This document shows, piece after piece, positions 1 to 7,235 of a DNA stretch of 16,126 bases. Location: assembly GCA_025449775.1 (NCBI GenBank), contig JANWIS010000192.1, positions 1-16,126 of the forward strand. Direction: 5' to 3'. The notes beneath the pieces are model-generated. The model searched no databases. It saw nothing but the letters and a program-made list of their open reading frames with translations, and was not told the DNA's origin. Origin of the DNA: Ignavibacteriaceae bacterium (GTDB lineage: Bacteria; Bacteroidota; Ignavibacteria; Ignavibacteriales; Ignavibacteriaceae). The stretch's first letter is position 1. Each line of letters starts with the position of its first letter. The position numbers were made by a program, and so were the translations under genes.

Positions 1-91
1 AATAACTGCTGAAGCTGAATGTATGATTTGTTTTCAGCCAGCCATAATCATAGTATCCGCGTGTGTCAGATCTGTGAATTATTTTTTTCAT
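1..91 (-). CDS. Pirin-family protein (5' end only, runs off the left edge)
   Basis: Reading the minus strand from an ATG at 91-89 gives 30 codons with no stop up to the window edge. The peptide begins MKKIIHRSDTRGYYDYGWL and continues with TNHTFSFSSY. The RG...GWL...HTFSF pattern is the characteristic start of bicupin pirin proteins (E. coli YhhW-like: RG..NHGWLDSWHTFSF). Family members are about 230-290 aa metal-binding cupins; some have quercetin 2,3-dioxygenase activity, but most have no proven role. The metal-binding His/Glu residues lie beyond the window. The start is supported by an AAAGGA Shine-Dalgarno-like stretch a few bases upstream of the ATG. The gene is divergent from the HxlR-type regulator at 446-787, a common arrangement for pirins, so that regulator may control it. 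The identification rests on only 30 residues, but the motif is distinctive. Confidence 0.82.
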   Translation of the reverse strand, partial: MKKIIHRSDTRGYYDYGWLKTNHTFSFSSY

Positions 92-445
92 TTTTTCCTT
101 TTCTTAAAAATATTCTAATATCGAAGTCAATTTAACAATTGAAAAGTTTTCTCTTAATAATATGATGCTGAATCATGACCGTTTATTCCGATGGAAAATA
201 AAAATGTATTCATTATCACTCCGCGAAGTTCTATTTCATAAATAATACTATTTCTGTGTCTTTTTCAATCCCGAATTACGAATGTCTGTTCAATGACGTA
301 ATTATTAAAAAGTTTAATAACTGGACTTATAGATAAACAGGAATGATTAACCCCAGATATTTTCATTTTTACTAATTACATGCTATATTTCGCTTGTATA
401 TGTCAATAAGTATCATACTATCTAAAAAGAGAGTAATGAATAAAA
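92..445. promoter_or_regulatory. Divergent pirin/HxlR intergenic region with candidate operators
   Basis: This 354-bp gene-free stretch separates two divergent genes and must hold both promoters. No ORF of convincing length lies in it. Visible dyads are CAATT-TAAC-AATTG (128-141), GAAAA-G-TTTTC (141-151), a near-palindrome ATGATGCTGAATCAT (162-176, pattern ATGATnCnGnATCAT), and AGTAT-C-ATACT (409-419) 26 bp before the HxlR start. HxlR-type regulators bind short dyads of this size and are often autoregulatory, so 409-419 is the best operator candidate for the regulator and 162-176 for the pirin side. The region is AT-rich and short dyads arise by chance, so these are suggestions only. Confidence 0.4.
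361..391 (+). promoter_or_regulatory. Possible Bacteroidota-type promoter for the HxlR gene
   Basis: TTTC (361-364), a 19-bp spacer, then TATATTTC (384-391) resembles the Bacteroidota primary-sigma pattern TTTG / about 19 bp / TAnnTTTG, with one mismatch in each element. It would start transcription near 395, placing the AGTATCATACT dyad just downstream in the leader, where a repressor could block elongation or initiation. This is pattern matching only. Confidence 0.28.
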
Positions 446-787
446 ATGCAGGAATTTAACTTTAAAGGAATAAAGTACAATAGCCCCGTCGAGTTGGCAT
501 TAAATACAATTGGTGGAAAATGGAAAATGCAGATTATTTGGCTGCTACAGGATGATCCGAAAAGGTATGGAGAATTAAAAAAATTATTGTCAAAAGTTAC
601 CCATAAAATGCTGACTCTGCAGTTACGTGAACTTGAACAGGATGAAATCATATCAAGGAAAATTTATCCTGAAGTCCCTCCAAAAGTTGAATATAAATTG
701 ACTTTACTTGGCAAATCCATACTTCCTATAATTGATTTATTGAATGATTGGGGAGAAGAATACAAATCGGTTTTCGGGCAGGAGTAA
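446..787 (+). CDS. HxlR-family winged-helix transcriptional regulator (Cys-less)
   Basis: The product is 113 aa, the usual length for HxlR/DUF24 regulators, which are dimeric cytoplasmic DNA-binding proteins. The family signature SPVELALNTIGGKWKMQIIW lies at residues 13-32, the recognition-helix region is around 52-64 (THKMLTLQLRELE), and the wing is around 71-86 (RKIYPEVPPKVEYKLT). Many family members carry a redox-sensing Cys immediately before the P-V-E motif (as in YodB or HypR). Here that place holds Asn12, and the protein has no cysteine at all, so it cannot sense thiol-reactive compounds by the classical route. It is divergent from the pirin gene at the left edge, its most likely target besides itself. 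The ATG is preceded only by a weak GAGAG stretch. The family call is firm; ligand and targets are unknown. Confidence 0.93.
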   Translation: MQEFNFKGIKYNSPVELALNTIGGKWKMQIIWLLQDDPKRYGELKKLLSKVTHKMLTLQLRELEQDEIISRKIYPEVPPKVEYKLTLLGKSILPIIDLLNDWGEEYKSVFGQE

Positions 788-862
788 AATGTAATGTTTA
801 TATTTTATCCAATAAAACAAAAGATTATCAATCACGTCAGATAGTTGATATTCTGTTTTTTG

Positions 863-887
863 AATTAACTGTATTGGTTAATTTTTT
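863..887 (+). terminator. Possible AU-rich intrinsic terminator after the HxlR gene
   Basis: AATTAAC (863-869), a 7-nt loop, GTTAATT (877-883), then a T run to 887. The 7-bp stem has only one G-C pair, so it would be weak. It lies 75 bp after the HxlR stop and 38 bp before the next start, a sensible place for a terminator, but such dyads are not rare in sequence this AT-rich. Confidence 0.33.
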
Positions 888-924
888 AATCGGGTTTAGT
901 CAGATTAAAAATGGTGTTTGAGAA

Positions 925-1167
925 ATGTACTCCCATAGAGAACAAAAGAAATATCTTGAGACATTAAAAAAATTTGAACGCAATTTTACATCCAAAGAAA
1001 TGGACCTATACAAGCTATTGATTAAAAGAGATAAGGATGAAGAAGAATTTGATTCAGTAGCTATGAAAAAGCTTAAAGAACTTCACGATAAATACATTAA
1101 ACCTGTTGATATGTCTAAGTATGATAAGTTCTTCAAAAAAAATAATGATACTGATGAGAATAAGTGA
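925..1167 (+). CDS. Small charged hypothetical protein
   Basis: This is an 80-aa ORF not recognised as any named family. It is very rich in Lys, Glu and Asp, with no signal peptide, no membrane segment and no cysteine. Residues from about 8 to 58 look helical and could form a coiled coil (KYLETLKKFERNF..., EEEFDSVAMKKLKELHDKY), followed by a polar tail ending DTDENK. It is therefore probably a soluble cytoplasmic protein. The ATG has only a weak GAGAA upstream, and no better in-frame start is visible. It stands alone between the HxlR gene and the DUF2723 gene on the same strand; the 76-bp gap to the latter could allow co-transcription. Coding status is inferred from length, codon pattern and the absence of a competing frame; function is unknown. 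Confidence 0.62.
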   Translation: MYSHREQKKYLETLKKFERNFTSKEMDLYKLLIKRDKDEEEFDSVAMKKLKELHDKYIKPVDMSKYDKFFKKNNDTDENK

Positions 1168-1243
1168 CCTTTCCGCCTGACAATTCTTTGTTTACAACAG
1201 GAGATGTGATTAATTTTAACTTTCGTTTTCAAAAGAGGAATCA

Positions 1244-4216
1244 ATGGACTTAAAACTTTTACACAGAATATATGCAGCCTGTGTATTTCTTGTTACGTTA
1301 ATTATTTATTGGATGACTGTTCAGCCGACGGTTTCTTTCTGGGACTGCGGTGAATTTATTGCTGCCAGTTATTATCTTCAGGTTCCTCATCCACCAGGAG
1401 CCCCATTCTTTTTGCTACTTGGAAATGTTTTTTCAAAAATACCGTTTTTAGAAAATGTTGGATTCAAAATAAATCTGATATCAGTCTTCTCAAGTGCACT
1501 TGCTGTTTTCTTCCTTTATCTTATCGCAGTCAAGCTCATAAACATTTTCAAGAGCAAAGGTCCGGATAATCTCTTTGATGGGATTGCAACATATACAGCA
1601 GCAGCAATCGGAGCTCTTTCACTTGCATTCAGTGACACATACTGGTTTAATGCTGTTGAGGCTGAAGTTTATGCTTTTAGTACCTTGCTGGTTGCTGCAA
1701 TAACTTATCTCATATTAAGGTGGTATGAACGTGCTGACAACAAGGAAAGTGAAAAGTATATTCTTGCAATAGCATATCTGGTAGGTCTTTCCATGGGCGT
1801 GCATCTTATGAGTGTTCTTACAATAGTTCCTGTTACAATGGTAATATGCTTTAGAAAATATTTAGATGATGAAGATGCTTTAAAGAGAACTGGTGTTATA
1901 CTTCTGGTTCATGCCGGAATAATACTTTTAATTTCTCTGATTTGGTGGTCAGGGGAAACAGGTACAACATCACCGACAAATGAACAATACAAAGACTTTG
2001 ATTCAAAATTCAAATTGATGGCTGCGGGAATCAGCGCAATAATCATGGGAATTTTCTGGAGAAAAATTTTTAATAAAAACTCTTTTTATTTGCCAATGAT
2101 AATCGGAGGGCTAGCCCTTTTTGCTACATACCCGGGTGTTGTGAAATTTCTTCCCTCAATAATGACATCGATCGGCAAAGAAAATATTATTGTTGAAATA
2201 GTATTGTTCATTCTGTTTCTTGGCTTACTTGGTTATGCAGTCAACTATTCAATTAAAAAAAACAAACCAACTTTACATATGGTTTTTATGTCAGGAATTT
2301 TTATCCTGGTTGGATTCACAACTTTTTCTATGGTTATTATCCGCGCAAATCAATATCCCCCGATGAATGAAAACGAACCGGTTACTTTCCCGAAGCTTGA
2401 AAAATATCTTAACAGAGAGCAGTACGGAGATTTTCCAACATTTAAAAGAAGATTCTCCGGTGAACCGCATCAGCAGGGAGTTTATACAAATTATCCGACA
2501 GACCTTTCATTCTTTTATAACTACCAGATGAACCATATGATGACACGTTACTTATTATGGAATTATGCAGGCAGAGAAGGCTGGGTTCAGGATGATGGTG
2601 CAAACATTGCCCCGCTAAATGGAATCGGAAATATTTTTGGAAAAGTTTTTAACATAAAGTTTGAAGGAAATGTTGGAGATTCCTTATTCGGCATTCCATT
2701 TCTTATTGGACTCTTTGGAATTTATTATCACTTCCGTAAGGATTGGAAGTTGGCCTCAGTTTTTATGGTGATGTTTATTTTGTTAGGATATCTTACTGCC
2801 TTTTATCAGAATCAGCAGCAGCCCCAGCCAAGAGAAAGAGATTACTTCTATGTCGGCGCATTTTTTGTTTTTTCAATATGGATTGCAATTGGTATTCGCG
2901 GACTATTTGATTTAGTTAAAGAGAAAACGAAGGATCGATCTTACAGCAATACAATAGCCGCCGGAGTTTTAATTTTCGGTTTAATCCTAATTCCAATTAA
3001 TATGATTCGTGCTAATTACTTTACTCACGATCGTTCAAGAAACTGGGTTCCATGGGATTATTCATATAATATTCTTCAAAGCACAGGACCTGGTGGTGTA
3101 CTTTTTACTAATGGTGATAACGACACTTTTCCTCTATGGTATCTTCAGGATGTTGAGGGTGTAAGGAGAGATGTAAAAGTTGTCAACCTCAGTTTGCTTA
3201 ACACAGATTGGTATGTAAGACAATTAAAGAACAATGATCCATACGGAGTAGGTACACTTAAGATAAGAATTCCTGATGCCAGAATTAATGAGGTGGATTT
3301 ACGACCTGCACAATGGTCTCCGGCTGATGTAACAATCTCAGCCCCAAAACCCGGAAACAATAAAGAATTTTCTGAAATTGTAAATAAATATTCAATTAAG
3401 GATACAACTATTATCAAATCTGGTAAAATGACTTGGAAGATGCCTAATACCCTAACATTTGGTGAAGTTAAAGCAATACGTGTTCAGGATATTATGGTTA
3501 AAGAAATTATAGAAGCCAACAATTGGGAAAGACCAATTTATTTTGCCGTCACATGTTCAGACGATAGTAAAATAGGGCTTCAGGAATATTTAAAGATGGA
3601 GGGGATGACATTCAAACTCGTACCCGAAAAAAGAACACCGGGCAGAGAATTCGTTAATGAAGAACTGCTTCAGGAACAACTAAGTGGAAACACAATTTCT
3701 TCAGTTGATTTTAAACCGGGATTCAGGTTTACAGGTTTAAATGACCCAACAATCTTTTTTGATGAGAACCATAAAAGGATGATTCAGAATTACAGAAATG
3801 CGTTTATGAGACTAGCTGTTTTTTACAAGTCATCAGGGAATAATCAAGGTGTGGTTTCAACCTTGAATGATATGAACGAAAAACTTCCCTACAAAAACCT
3901 TGGAATGGATAATGGTTTATTGTTCGAAGTTGCAAATCTGTATCTGGAATCCGGAGACAAGAATAAGTTTGCTGAGATCTCTGTCGATGTTGAAAAAAGA
4001 GCGCTCGAGGAGCTTGAAGAAAATCCTGAAGATGTGAACTCTTACTACAATCCATACAGACTTTTGATCGAAACTTATGAAAAGACTGAACAATTTGACA
4101 AACTTCTTGGATTATGGCAGCGGCTTGAAACTATGTTCCCGAATGACCCTACTGTTAAATCTAACATTCAAAGGTATCAGGAATTAACTCAGCAAAAAGA
4201 CACGACGGCAAATTAA
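1244..4216 (+). CDS. DUF2723 / TMEM260-like (GT117) membrane protein, putative O-mannosyltransferase relative
   Basis: This 990-aa polytopic membrane protein has about 13-14 hydrophobic segments, the first at residues 10-28 and the last near 575-595. The DUF2723 signature is in the first extracytoplasmic loop: SFWDCGEFIAA at 31-41, then VPHPPGAP at 47-54. The acidic pair D34/E37 matches the place of the catalytic acid in GT-C glycosyltransferases. A second conserved patch, QPRERDY, falls near 526-533 between membrane segments. From about 600 on the protein is soluble, including TNGDNDTFPLWYL near 622-634, and about 850-990 forms a TPR-like helical tail, probably periplasmic. Human TMEM260, in the same family, O-mannosylates extracellular IPT domains using a lipid-linked sugar. 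The bacterial donor and acceptors are not established. The start is supported by AGAGGA upstream. A strong terminator follows. Confidence 0.9.
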   Translation: MDLKLLHRIYAACVFLVTLIIYWMTVQPTVSFWDCGEFIAASYYLQVPHPPGAPFFLLLGNVFSKIPFLENVGFKINLISVFSSALAVFFLYLIAVKLINIFKSKGPDNLFDGIATYTAAAIGALSLAFSDTYWFNAVEAEVYAFSTLLVAAITYLILRWYERADNKESEKYILAIAYLVGLSMGVHLMSVLTIVPVTMVICFRKYLDDEDALKRTGVILLVHAGIILLISLIWWSGETGTTSPTNEQYKDFDSKFKLMAAGISAIIMGIFWRKIFNKNSFYLPMIIGGLALFATYPGVVKFLPSIMTSIGKENIIVEIVLFILFLGLLGYAVNYSIKKNKPTLHMVFMSGIFILVGFTTFSMVIIRANQYPPMNENEPVTFPKLEKYLNREQYGDFPTFKRRFSGEPHQQGVYTNYPTDLSFFYNYQMNHMMTRYLLWNYAGREGWVQDDGANIAPLNGIGNIFGKVFNIKFEGNVGDSLFGIPFLIGLFGIYYHFRKDWKLASVFMVMFILLGYLTAFYQNQQQPQPRERDYFYVGAFFVFSIWIAIGIRGLFDLVKEKTKDRSYSNTIAAGVLIFGLILIPINMIRANYFTHDRSRNWVPWDYSYNILQSTGPGGVLFTNGDNDTFPLWYLQDVEGVRRDVKVVNLSLLNTDWYVRQLKNNDPYGVGTLKIRIPDARINEVDLRPAQWSPADVTISAPKPGNNKEFSEIVNKYSIKDTTIIKSGKMTWKMPNTLTFGEVKAIRVQDIMVKEIIEANNWERPIYFAVTCSDDSKIGLQEYLKMEGMTFKLVPEKRTPGREFVNEELLQEQLSGNTISSVDFKPGFRFTGLNDPTIFFDENHKRMIQNYRNAFMRLAVFYKSSGNNQGVVSTLNDMNEKLPYKNLGMDNGLLFEVANLYLESGDKNKFAEISVDVEKRALEELEENPEDVNSYYNPYRLLIETYEKTEQFDKLLGLWQRLETMFPNDPTVKSNIQRYQELTQQKDTTAN

Positions 4217-4239
4217 AAACAAATCTTTATCAGCATAAC

Positions 4240-4271
4240 AAGTCCGGTTTATGCCGGACTTATTTTTTTAT
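4240..4271 (+). terminator. Strong rho-independent terminator after the DUF2723 gene
   Basis: AAGTCCGG (4240-4247), a 6-nt loop TTTATG, then CCGGACTT (4254-4261), giving a perfect 8-bp GC-rich stem followed by a T run interrupted only by one A (4261-4269). This is textbook intrinsic terminator geometry, 24 bp after the DUF2723 stop. It ends only about 12 bases before the next gene's ATG. Confidence 0.92.
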
Positions 4272-4282
4272 AAATTTTTAGT
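4271..4282 (+). promoter_or_regulatory. Possible -7 element immediately upstream of the GT9 gene (leaderless start)
   Basis: TAAATTTT (4271-4278) fits TAnnTTTn, and a start site about 4-5 nt later would coincide with the ATG at 4283. There is no Shine-Dalgarno sequence, and the terminator leaves no room for a normal leader. An overlapping TATAAAT (4269-4275) could equally serve as a -10 element. No convincing -33 TTTG is present at the expected distance. Confidence 0.28.
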
Positions 4283-5338
4283 ATGAAAATTTTGATTGCT
4301 GCTCTTTCCGGAATAGGTGATGCTCTCATGTTCACACCGGCATTAAAGCTGCTAAAGAAAAATCTGCCTGATGCCGAGATAGATACTCTTGTGATGCACA
4401 GAGGAGCGAAAGAAATTTTCCATTCAAACTCTAATCTTAACAAAACAATTTACTTTAATTTTTTAGATGAAGGTTATTTCAAGTCGGTTAAATTTCTGCT
4501 TCAACTAAGAAAGAAATATGATGTTTCAATAAATGTCTATCCATCAAACAGGAAAGAATATAATCTCATCAGTTTTATAATTGGTTCTAAAATCAGGGTT
4601 GGGGCAGGTTATTTGAGAAAACAAAACAACAGTTTTGGTTTTCTTAACAACATAAAAGTTTTGGAGAATGACTCTGTTCACAATGTTCAAACAAATATAA
4701 AGCTGGTAGAAGCATTATTAGGAAAAAATATTAATGAAGAACCGCCGTTTGAATTTCAAATTTCCGGAGAAGAAAAATTATTTGCAGAAAAATATTTACG
4801 CGATCTTGGAATTAATGGGAATGATATTGTTGCCGGGCTTCATCCAGGATGTGCAACCTTAAAAAATCATATTAAACGAAGATGGGAACCCGAAAAATTT
4901 TCTGAGCTTGCTAAAAAATTAATTCAAATAAATTCCGCTAGAGTTTTGATATTTGGCGGCCCTGAGGAAATAGAATTAAAAGAAAAAATATATTCGTTGA
5001 TTAACTCTGATAAAGTTAACTTGGTAAACACAGAAAGTTTGACCAAAAGCAGTGCCGTTATGAAAAGATGTAATGTGTTTATTACAAATGATTCCAGTCA
5101 AATGCACATTGCTTCGGCGCTTGGATTAAATGTTGTTGCGATAATTGGACCGACGAATCAAAATTATATTCATCCCTGGAAAACTGAACACAAGATTGTC
5201 AGCCTCAACCTTGAATGTTCACCTTGCTTTTTCTATTCTCCTAAAAAACTCATCTGTAACAGAACAGATGTTAAATTTAAATGTATAAAAGAGCTGACAG
5301 TCGATATGGTTTATTCAGCAGCAATAAAATATTTTTAA
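4283..5338 (+). CDS. GT9-family glycosyltransferase (ADP-heptose:LPS heptosyltransferase-like)
   Basis: This 351-aa protein has the GT-B fold layout of heptosyltransferases (WaaC/WaaF/RfaF relatives), cytoplasmic enzymes that add ADP-heptose to lipid A-core on the inner face of the membrane. The N-terminal strand and loop MKILIAALSGIGDALMFTPA is the acceptor-side signature (G10, G12, D13). The C-terminal half carries GLHPGCATLKNHIKRRW near 184-200, the nucleotide-domain strand VLIFGGPEEIEL near 219-230, and TNDSSQMHIASALG near 268-281, where the family's D/H pair contacts the donor. A Cys-containing tail (CSPCFF...CNRTD...KCIKEL, from about 311) is typical of the family. It lies 21 bp upstream of the rRNA methyltransferase start and probably shares its transcript. 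The exact sugar (heptose or another) cannot be read from sequence. Confidence 0.9.
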   Translation: MKILIAALSGIGDALMFTPALKLLKKNLPDAEIDTLVMHRGAKEIFHSNSNLNKTIYFNFLDEGYFKSVKFLLQLRKKYDVSINVYPSNRKEYNLISFIIGSKIRVGAGYLRKQNNSFGFLNNIKVLENDSVHNVQTNIKLVEALLGKNINEEPPFEFQISGEEKLFAEKYLRDLGINGNDIVAGLHPGCATLKNHIKRRWEPEKFSELAKKLIQINSARVLIFGGPEEIELKEKIYSLINSDKVNLVNTESLTKSSAVMKRCNVFITNDSSQMHIASALGLNVVAIIGPTNQNYIHPWKTEHKIVSLNLECSPCFFYSPKKLICNRTDVKFKCIKELTVDMVYSAAIKYF

Positions 5339-5359
5339 ATCATTTAATCCGGTTTGTTT

Positions 5360-6547
5360 GTGCCAGCAGTAATTCTTAAGAAATCACGTGAAATAATTCT
5401 TGAAAGAAAACATCCGTGGATTTTTTCCGGTGCAATAGAAAAGGTAGATGGTAATCCCGCTAATGGAGAAACTGTTCAGGTATTAACTTCAGATAAGAAA
5501 CTCGTCGGCTCGGGCAGCTTTTCATCATCATCTCAAATACAAGTTAGAATGTGGTCATTTAACCCGAAAGCGGAAATCAATCCTGAATTTTTTAGGAGAA
5601 AAATTTCCGCAGCATTTTCATTAAGAGAAAAAATTATCAACACTTCAAAAACCAATGCTTACAGAATTATTAATGCTGAAAGTGACCGGCTGCCCGGATT
5701 AATTGTTGATCGTTATGCTGACTTTATTGTTTGTCAATTTCTTTCTGCCGGTGCCGAGTACTTTAAAAATACCATCACTGAAATTTTGAATGACATCTTT
5801 AAACCAGTCGGGATTTATGAGAGATCGGATTCCGTTGTCCGTGAAAAAGAAGGATTAAATTCAGCAACAGGTTCTTTAAAAGGAAATGAACCGGAAGAGT
5901 TGACAGAAATAGTTGAAAACGATTTTAAGTTTTTAGTTAATATTAAAGACGGACACAAAACAGGTTTCTATCTCGACCAGAGAGAAAACAGAAAACTGAT
6001 CACTGATTTTTCTAATGGTAAACAGGTGTTGAATTGCTTTTCTTACACAGGCGGTTTTTCTGTTTATGCGTTAGCTTCCGGAGCAGAAAAAGTAACACAG
6101 ATTGAATCATCATCATCTGCAATAGAGCTTTCTCATAAAAATATAAAGATGAATGATATTAATCCTGATCAGGTTGAAAGTGTAAATGGAGATGTATTTG
6201 AAGTTCTCAGAAAATTTCGTGATGAAAGAAAAACATTTGACCTGATAATTTTAGATCCTCCAAAGTTTGCCGAATCTTCCTCTCAGGTACGGAAAGCCGG
6301 AAGAGGTTACAAAGATATTAACCTGCTTGCAATAAAGCTGTTAAATCCGGGAGGAATATTGTTTACATTTTCCTGTTCAGGTCATATTTCGACAGAGTTG
6401 TTCCGTAAAATTATTGCTGATGCTTCTCTTGATTCAGAAAGAGAAGTAAAAATCCTTAATCATTTAAACCAATCATCCGATCATCCTGTGTTAACTAATT
6501 TCCCGGAAGGATTATATTTGAAAGGATTGATTTGTCATGTTAAGTGA
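5360..6547 (+). CDS. rlmI: Class I SAM-dependent rRNA methyltransferase, RlmI-like (23S rRNA m5C)
   Basis: With the GTG at 5360 the product is 395 aa and begins MPAVILKKSREIILERKHPW, matching the family's usual start (PAVRLK...RRHPWVFSGAI). A TTG at 5354 is the only other in-frame option before a TAA at 5345, and no ATG is available. An N-terminal PUA domain (about 1-75) is followed by a linker domain and a Rossmann methyltransferase domain. The latter shows GFYLDQRENR near 202-211, SAM motif I (VLNCFSYTGGFSVYAL) near 223-238, motif IV LDPPKF near 297-302, and the SCSGH motif near 338-342 with a conserved Cys. E. coli RlmI makes m5C1962 in 23S rRNA; that specific target is inferred here. It probably lies in an operon with the preceding GT9 gene. 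Confidence 0.9.
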   Translation: MPAVILKKSREIILERKHPWIFSGAIEKVDGNPANGETVQVLTSDKKLVGSGSFSSSSQIQVRMWSFNPKAEINPEFFRRKISAAFSLREKIINTSKTNAYRIINAESDRLPGLIVDRYADFIVCQFLSAGAEYFKNTITEILNDIFKPVGIYERSDSVVREKEGLNSATGSLKGNEPEELTEIVENDFKFLVNIKDGHKTGFYLDQRENRKLITDFSNGKQVLNCFSYTGGFSVYALASGAEKVTQIESSSSAIELSHKNIKMNDINPDQVESVNGDVFEVLRKFRDERKTFDLIILDPPKFAESSSQVRKAGRGYKDINLLAIKLLNPGGILFTFSCSGHISTELFRKIIADASLDSEREVKILNHLNQSSDHPVLTNFPEGLYLKGLICHVK

Positions 6548-6674
6548 AATTATTCAATTAATCTCAAACATCGGAAATGGTTACATTCTAAAAGATTTGA
6601 ATCACTGATTCTTTGTAATTTGTGATGCTTTTATTAATAATACTATTTATTTTAATATTTAGAGATTAAATTTT

Positions 6675-6686
6675 TTACTTAAGTAA
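6675..6686. promoter_or_regulatory. Perfect 12-bp palindrome, candidate operator
   Basis: TTACTTAAGTAA is perfectly self-complementary and lies 18 bp before the GTG of the anchored protein at 6705. A TAAATTTT element (6667-6674, TAnnTTTn) sits directly before it, so a transcript start would fall inside the palindrome, the usual position for a repressor operator. The regulator is unknown; no regulator gene is adjacent. Confidence 0.38.
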
Positions 6687-6704
6687 GATGAGTATCTGCA
6701 ATTT

Positions 6705-7235
6705 GTGAATAAGATATTATCAATATTAATTCTTACAGTATTTATCTACAACACAATTGGTTTTCTTGTAGTTCAACCGGTTCTCTCGAATTATTATAAA
6801 TCCCTTGGAATGCAGCAAGCCGATAAGAATGATGAAGAGGAGCTTATTGAATTATTGGTATTTCAGAAAGAAGACATTCTCAATCAAAAAATAAATTTCA
6901 TCTGGATACACTCGCGCGAGTTCAAATACAATGGCGATATGTATGATATAGTGAAGAAAGTAGAAAATGAATTTGAATTGATCTTGTATTGCATTAATGA
7001 TACTAAAGAAAAGAAACTGGAAGAGGAGTTTGAAAAAAGAGTACACCAGAACTCTTCAGAGAATAAACAAAAACCTTCAACAAACAATCATTCTCATAAT
7101 TTAGTATCTGAGCCTTTTCAAAGTGAACAAACAGGGGCAGCTTTGACAACTGAATGTAATTTCAGTTTTAGGCAAACCGATAATTATCGGTCTCTACATC
7201 TAGACATTCCTTCACCTCCACCCCGACTCGTTTAA
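6705..7235 (+). CDS. Membrane-anchored protein of unknown function, paired with the TonB receptor
   Basis: This 176-aa product starts at GTG 6705; no in-frame ATG fits. Residues 4-26 form one hydrophobic N-terminal helix without a clear cleavage site, so the rest is probably anchored on the periplasmic face. The core at about 63-112 (INFIWIHSREFKYNGDMYDIVK ..., then LYCINDTKEKKL) matches, from memory, a recurrent Bacteroidota pattern 'W...G.EF.Y.G.MYDIV...YYC..D..E..L' in small proteins placed just upstream of TonB-dependent receptors. I know no established name or function. The tail is low-complexity, with His128/His131 in NNHSHN, one Cys151, and a C-terminal PSPPPRLV. It precedes the receptor by 52 bp on the same strand, suggesting a joint role in uptake. 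Any metal-binding role is speculation. Confidence 0.75.
   Translation: MNKILSILILTVFIYNTIGFLVVQPVLSNYYKSLGMQQADKNDEEELIELLVFQKEDILNQKINFIWIHSREFKYNGDMYDIVKKVENEFELILYCINDTKEKKLEEEFEKRVHQNSSENKQKPSTNNHSHNLVSEPFQSEQTGAALTTECNFSFRQTDNYRSLHLDIPSPPPRLV

Noticed and set aside
188..240. Short ORF (about 16 codons from an ATG near 193) in the pirin/HxlR intergenic region
   Set aside because: It is too short, has no ribosome site and does not resemble a leader peptide.
418..651. 77-codon minus-strand open frame opposite the HxlR gene
   Set aside because: The translation is Ser/Cys/Phe-rich with no recognisable motif and overlaps the strongly supported HxlR coding region.
6599..6611. GAATC-ACT-GATTC mini-hairpin after the methyltransferase gene
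   Set aside because: A 5-bp stem with a 3-nt loop and only a weak T-containing tail is too small to call a terminator.
241..6650. AATAATACTATTT occurring both near 241 and near 6638
   Set aside because: It is a low-complexity A/T string; a shared 13-mer of this composition is not meaningful evidence of a repeat element.
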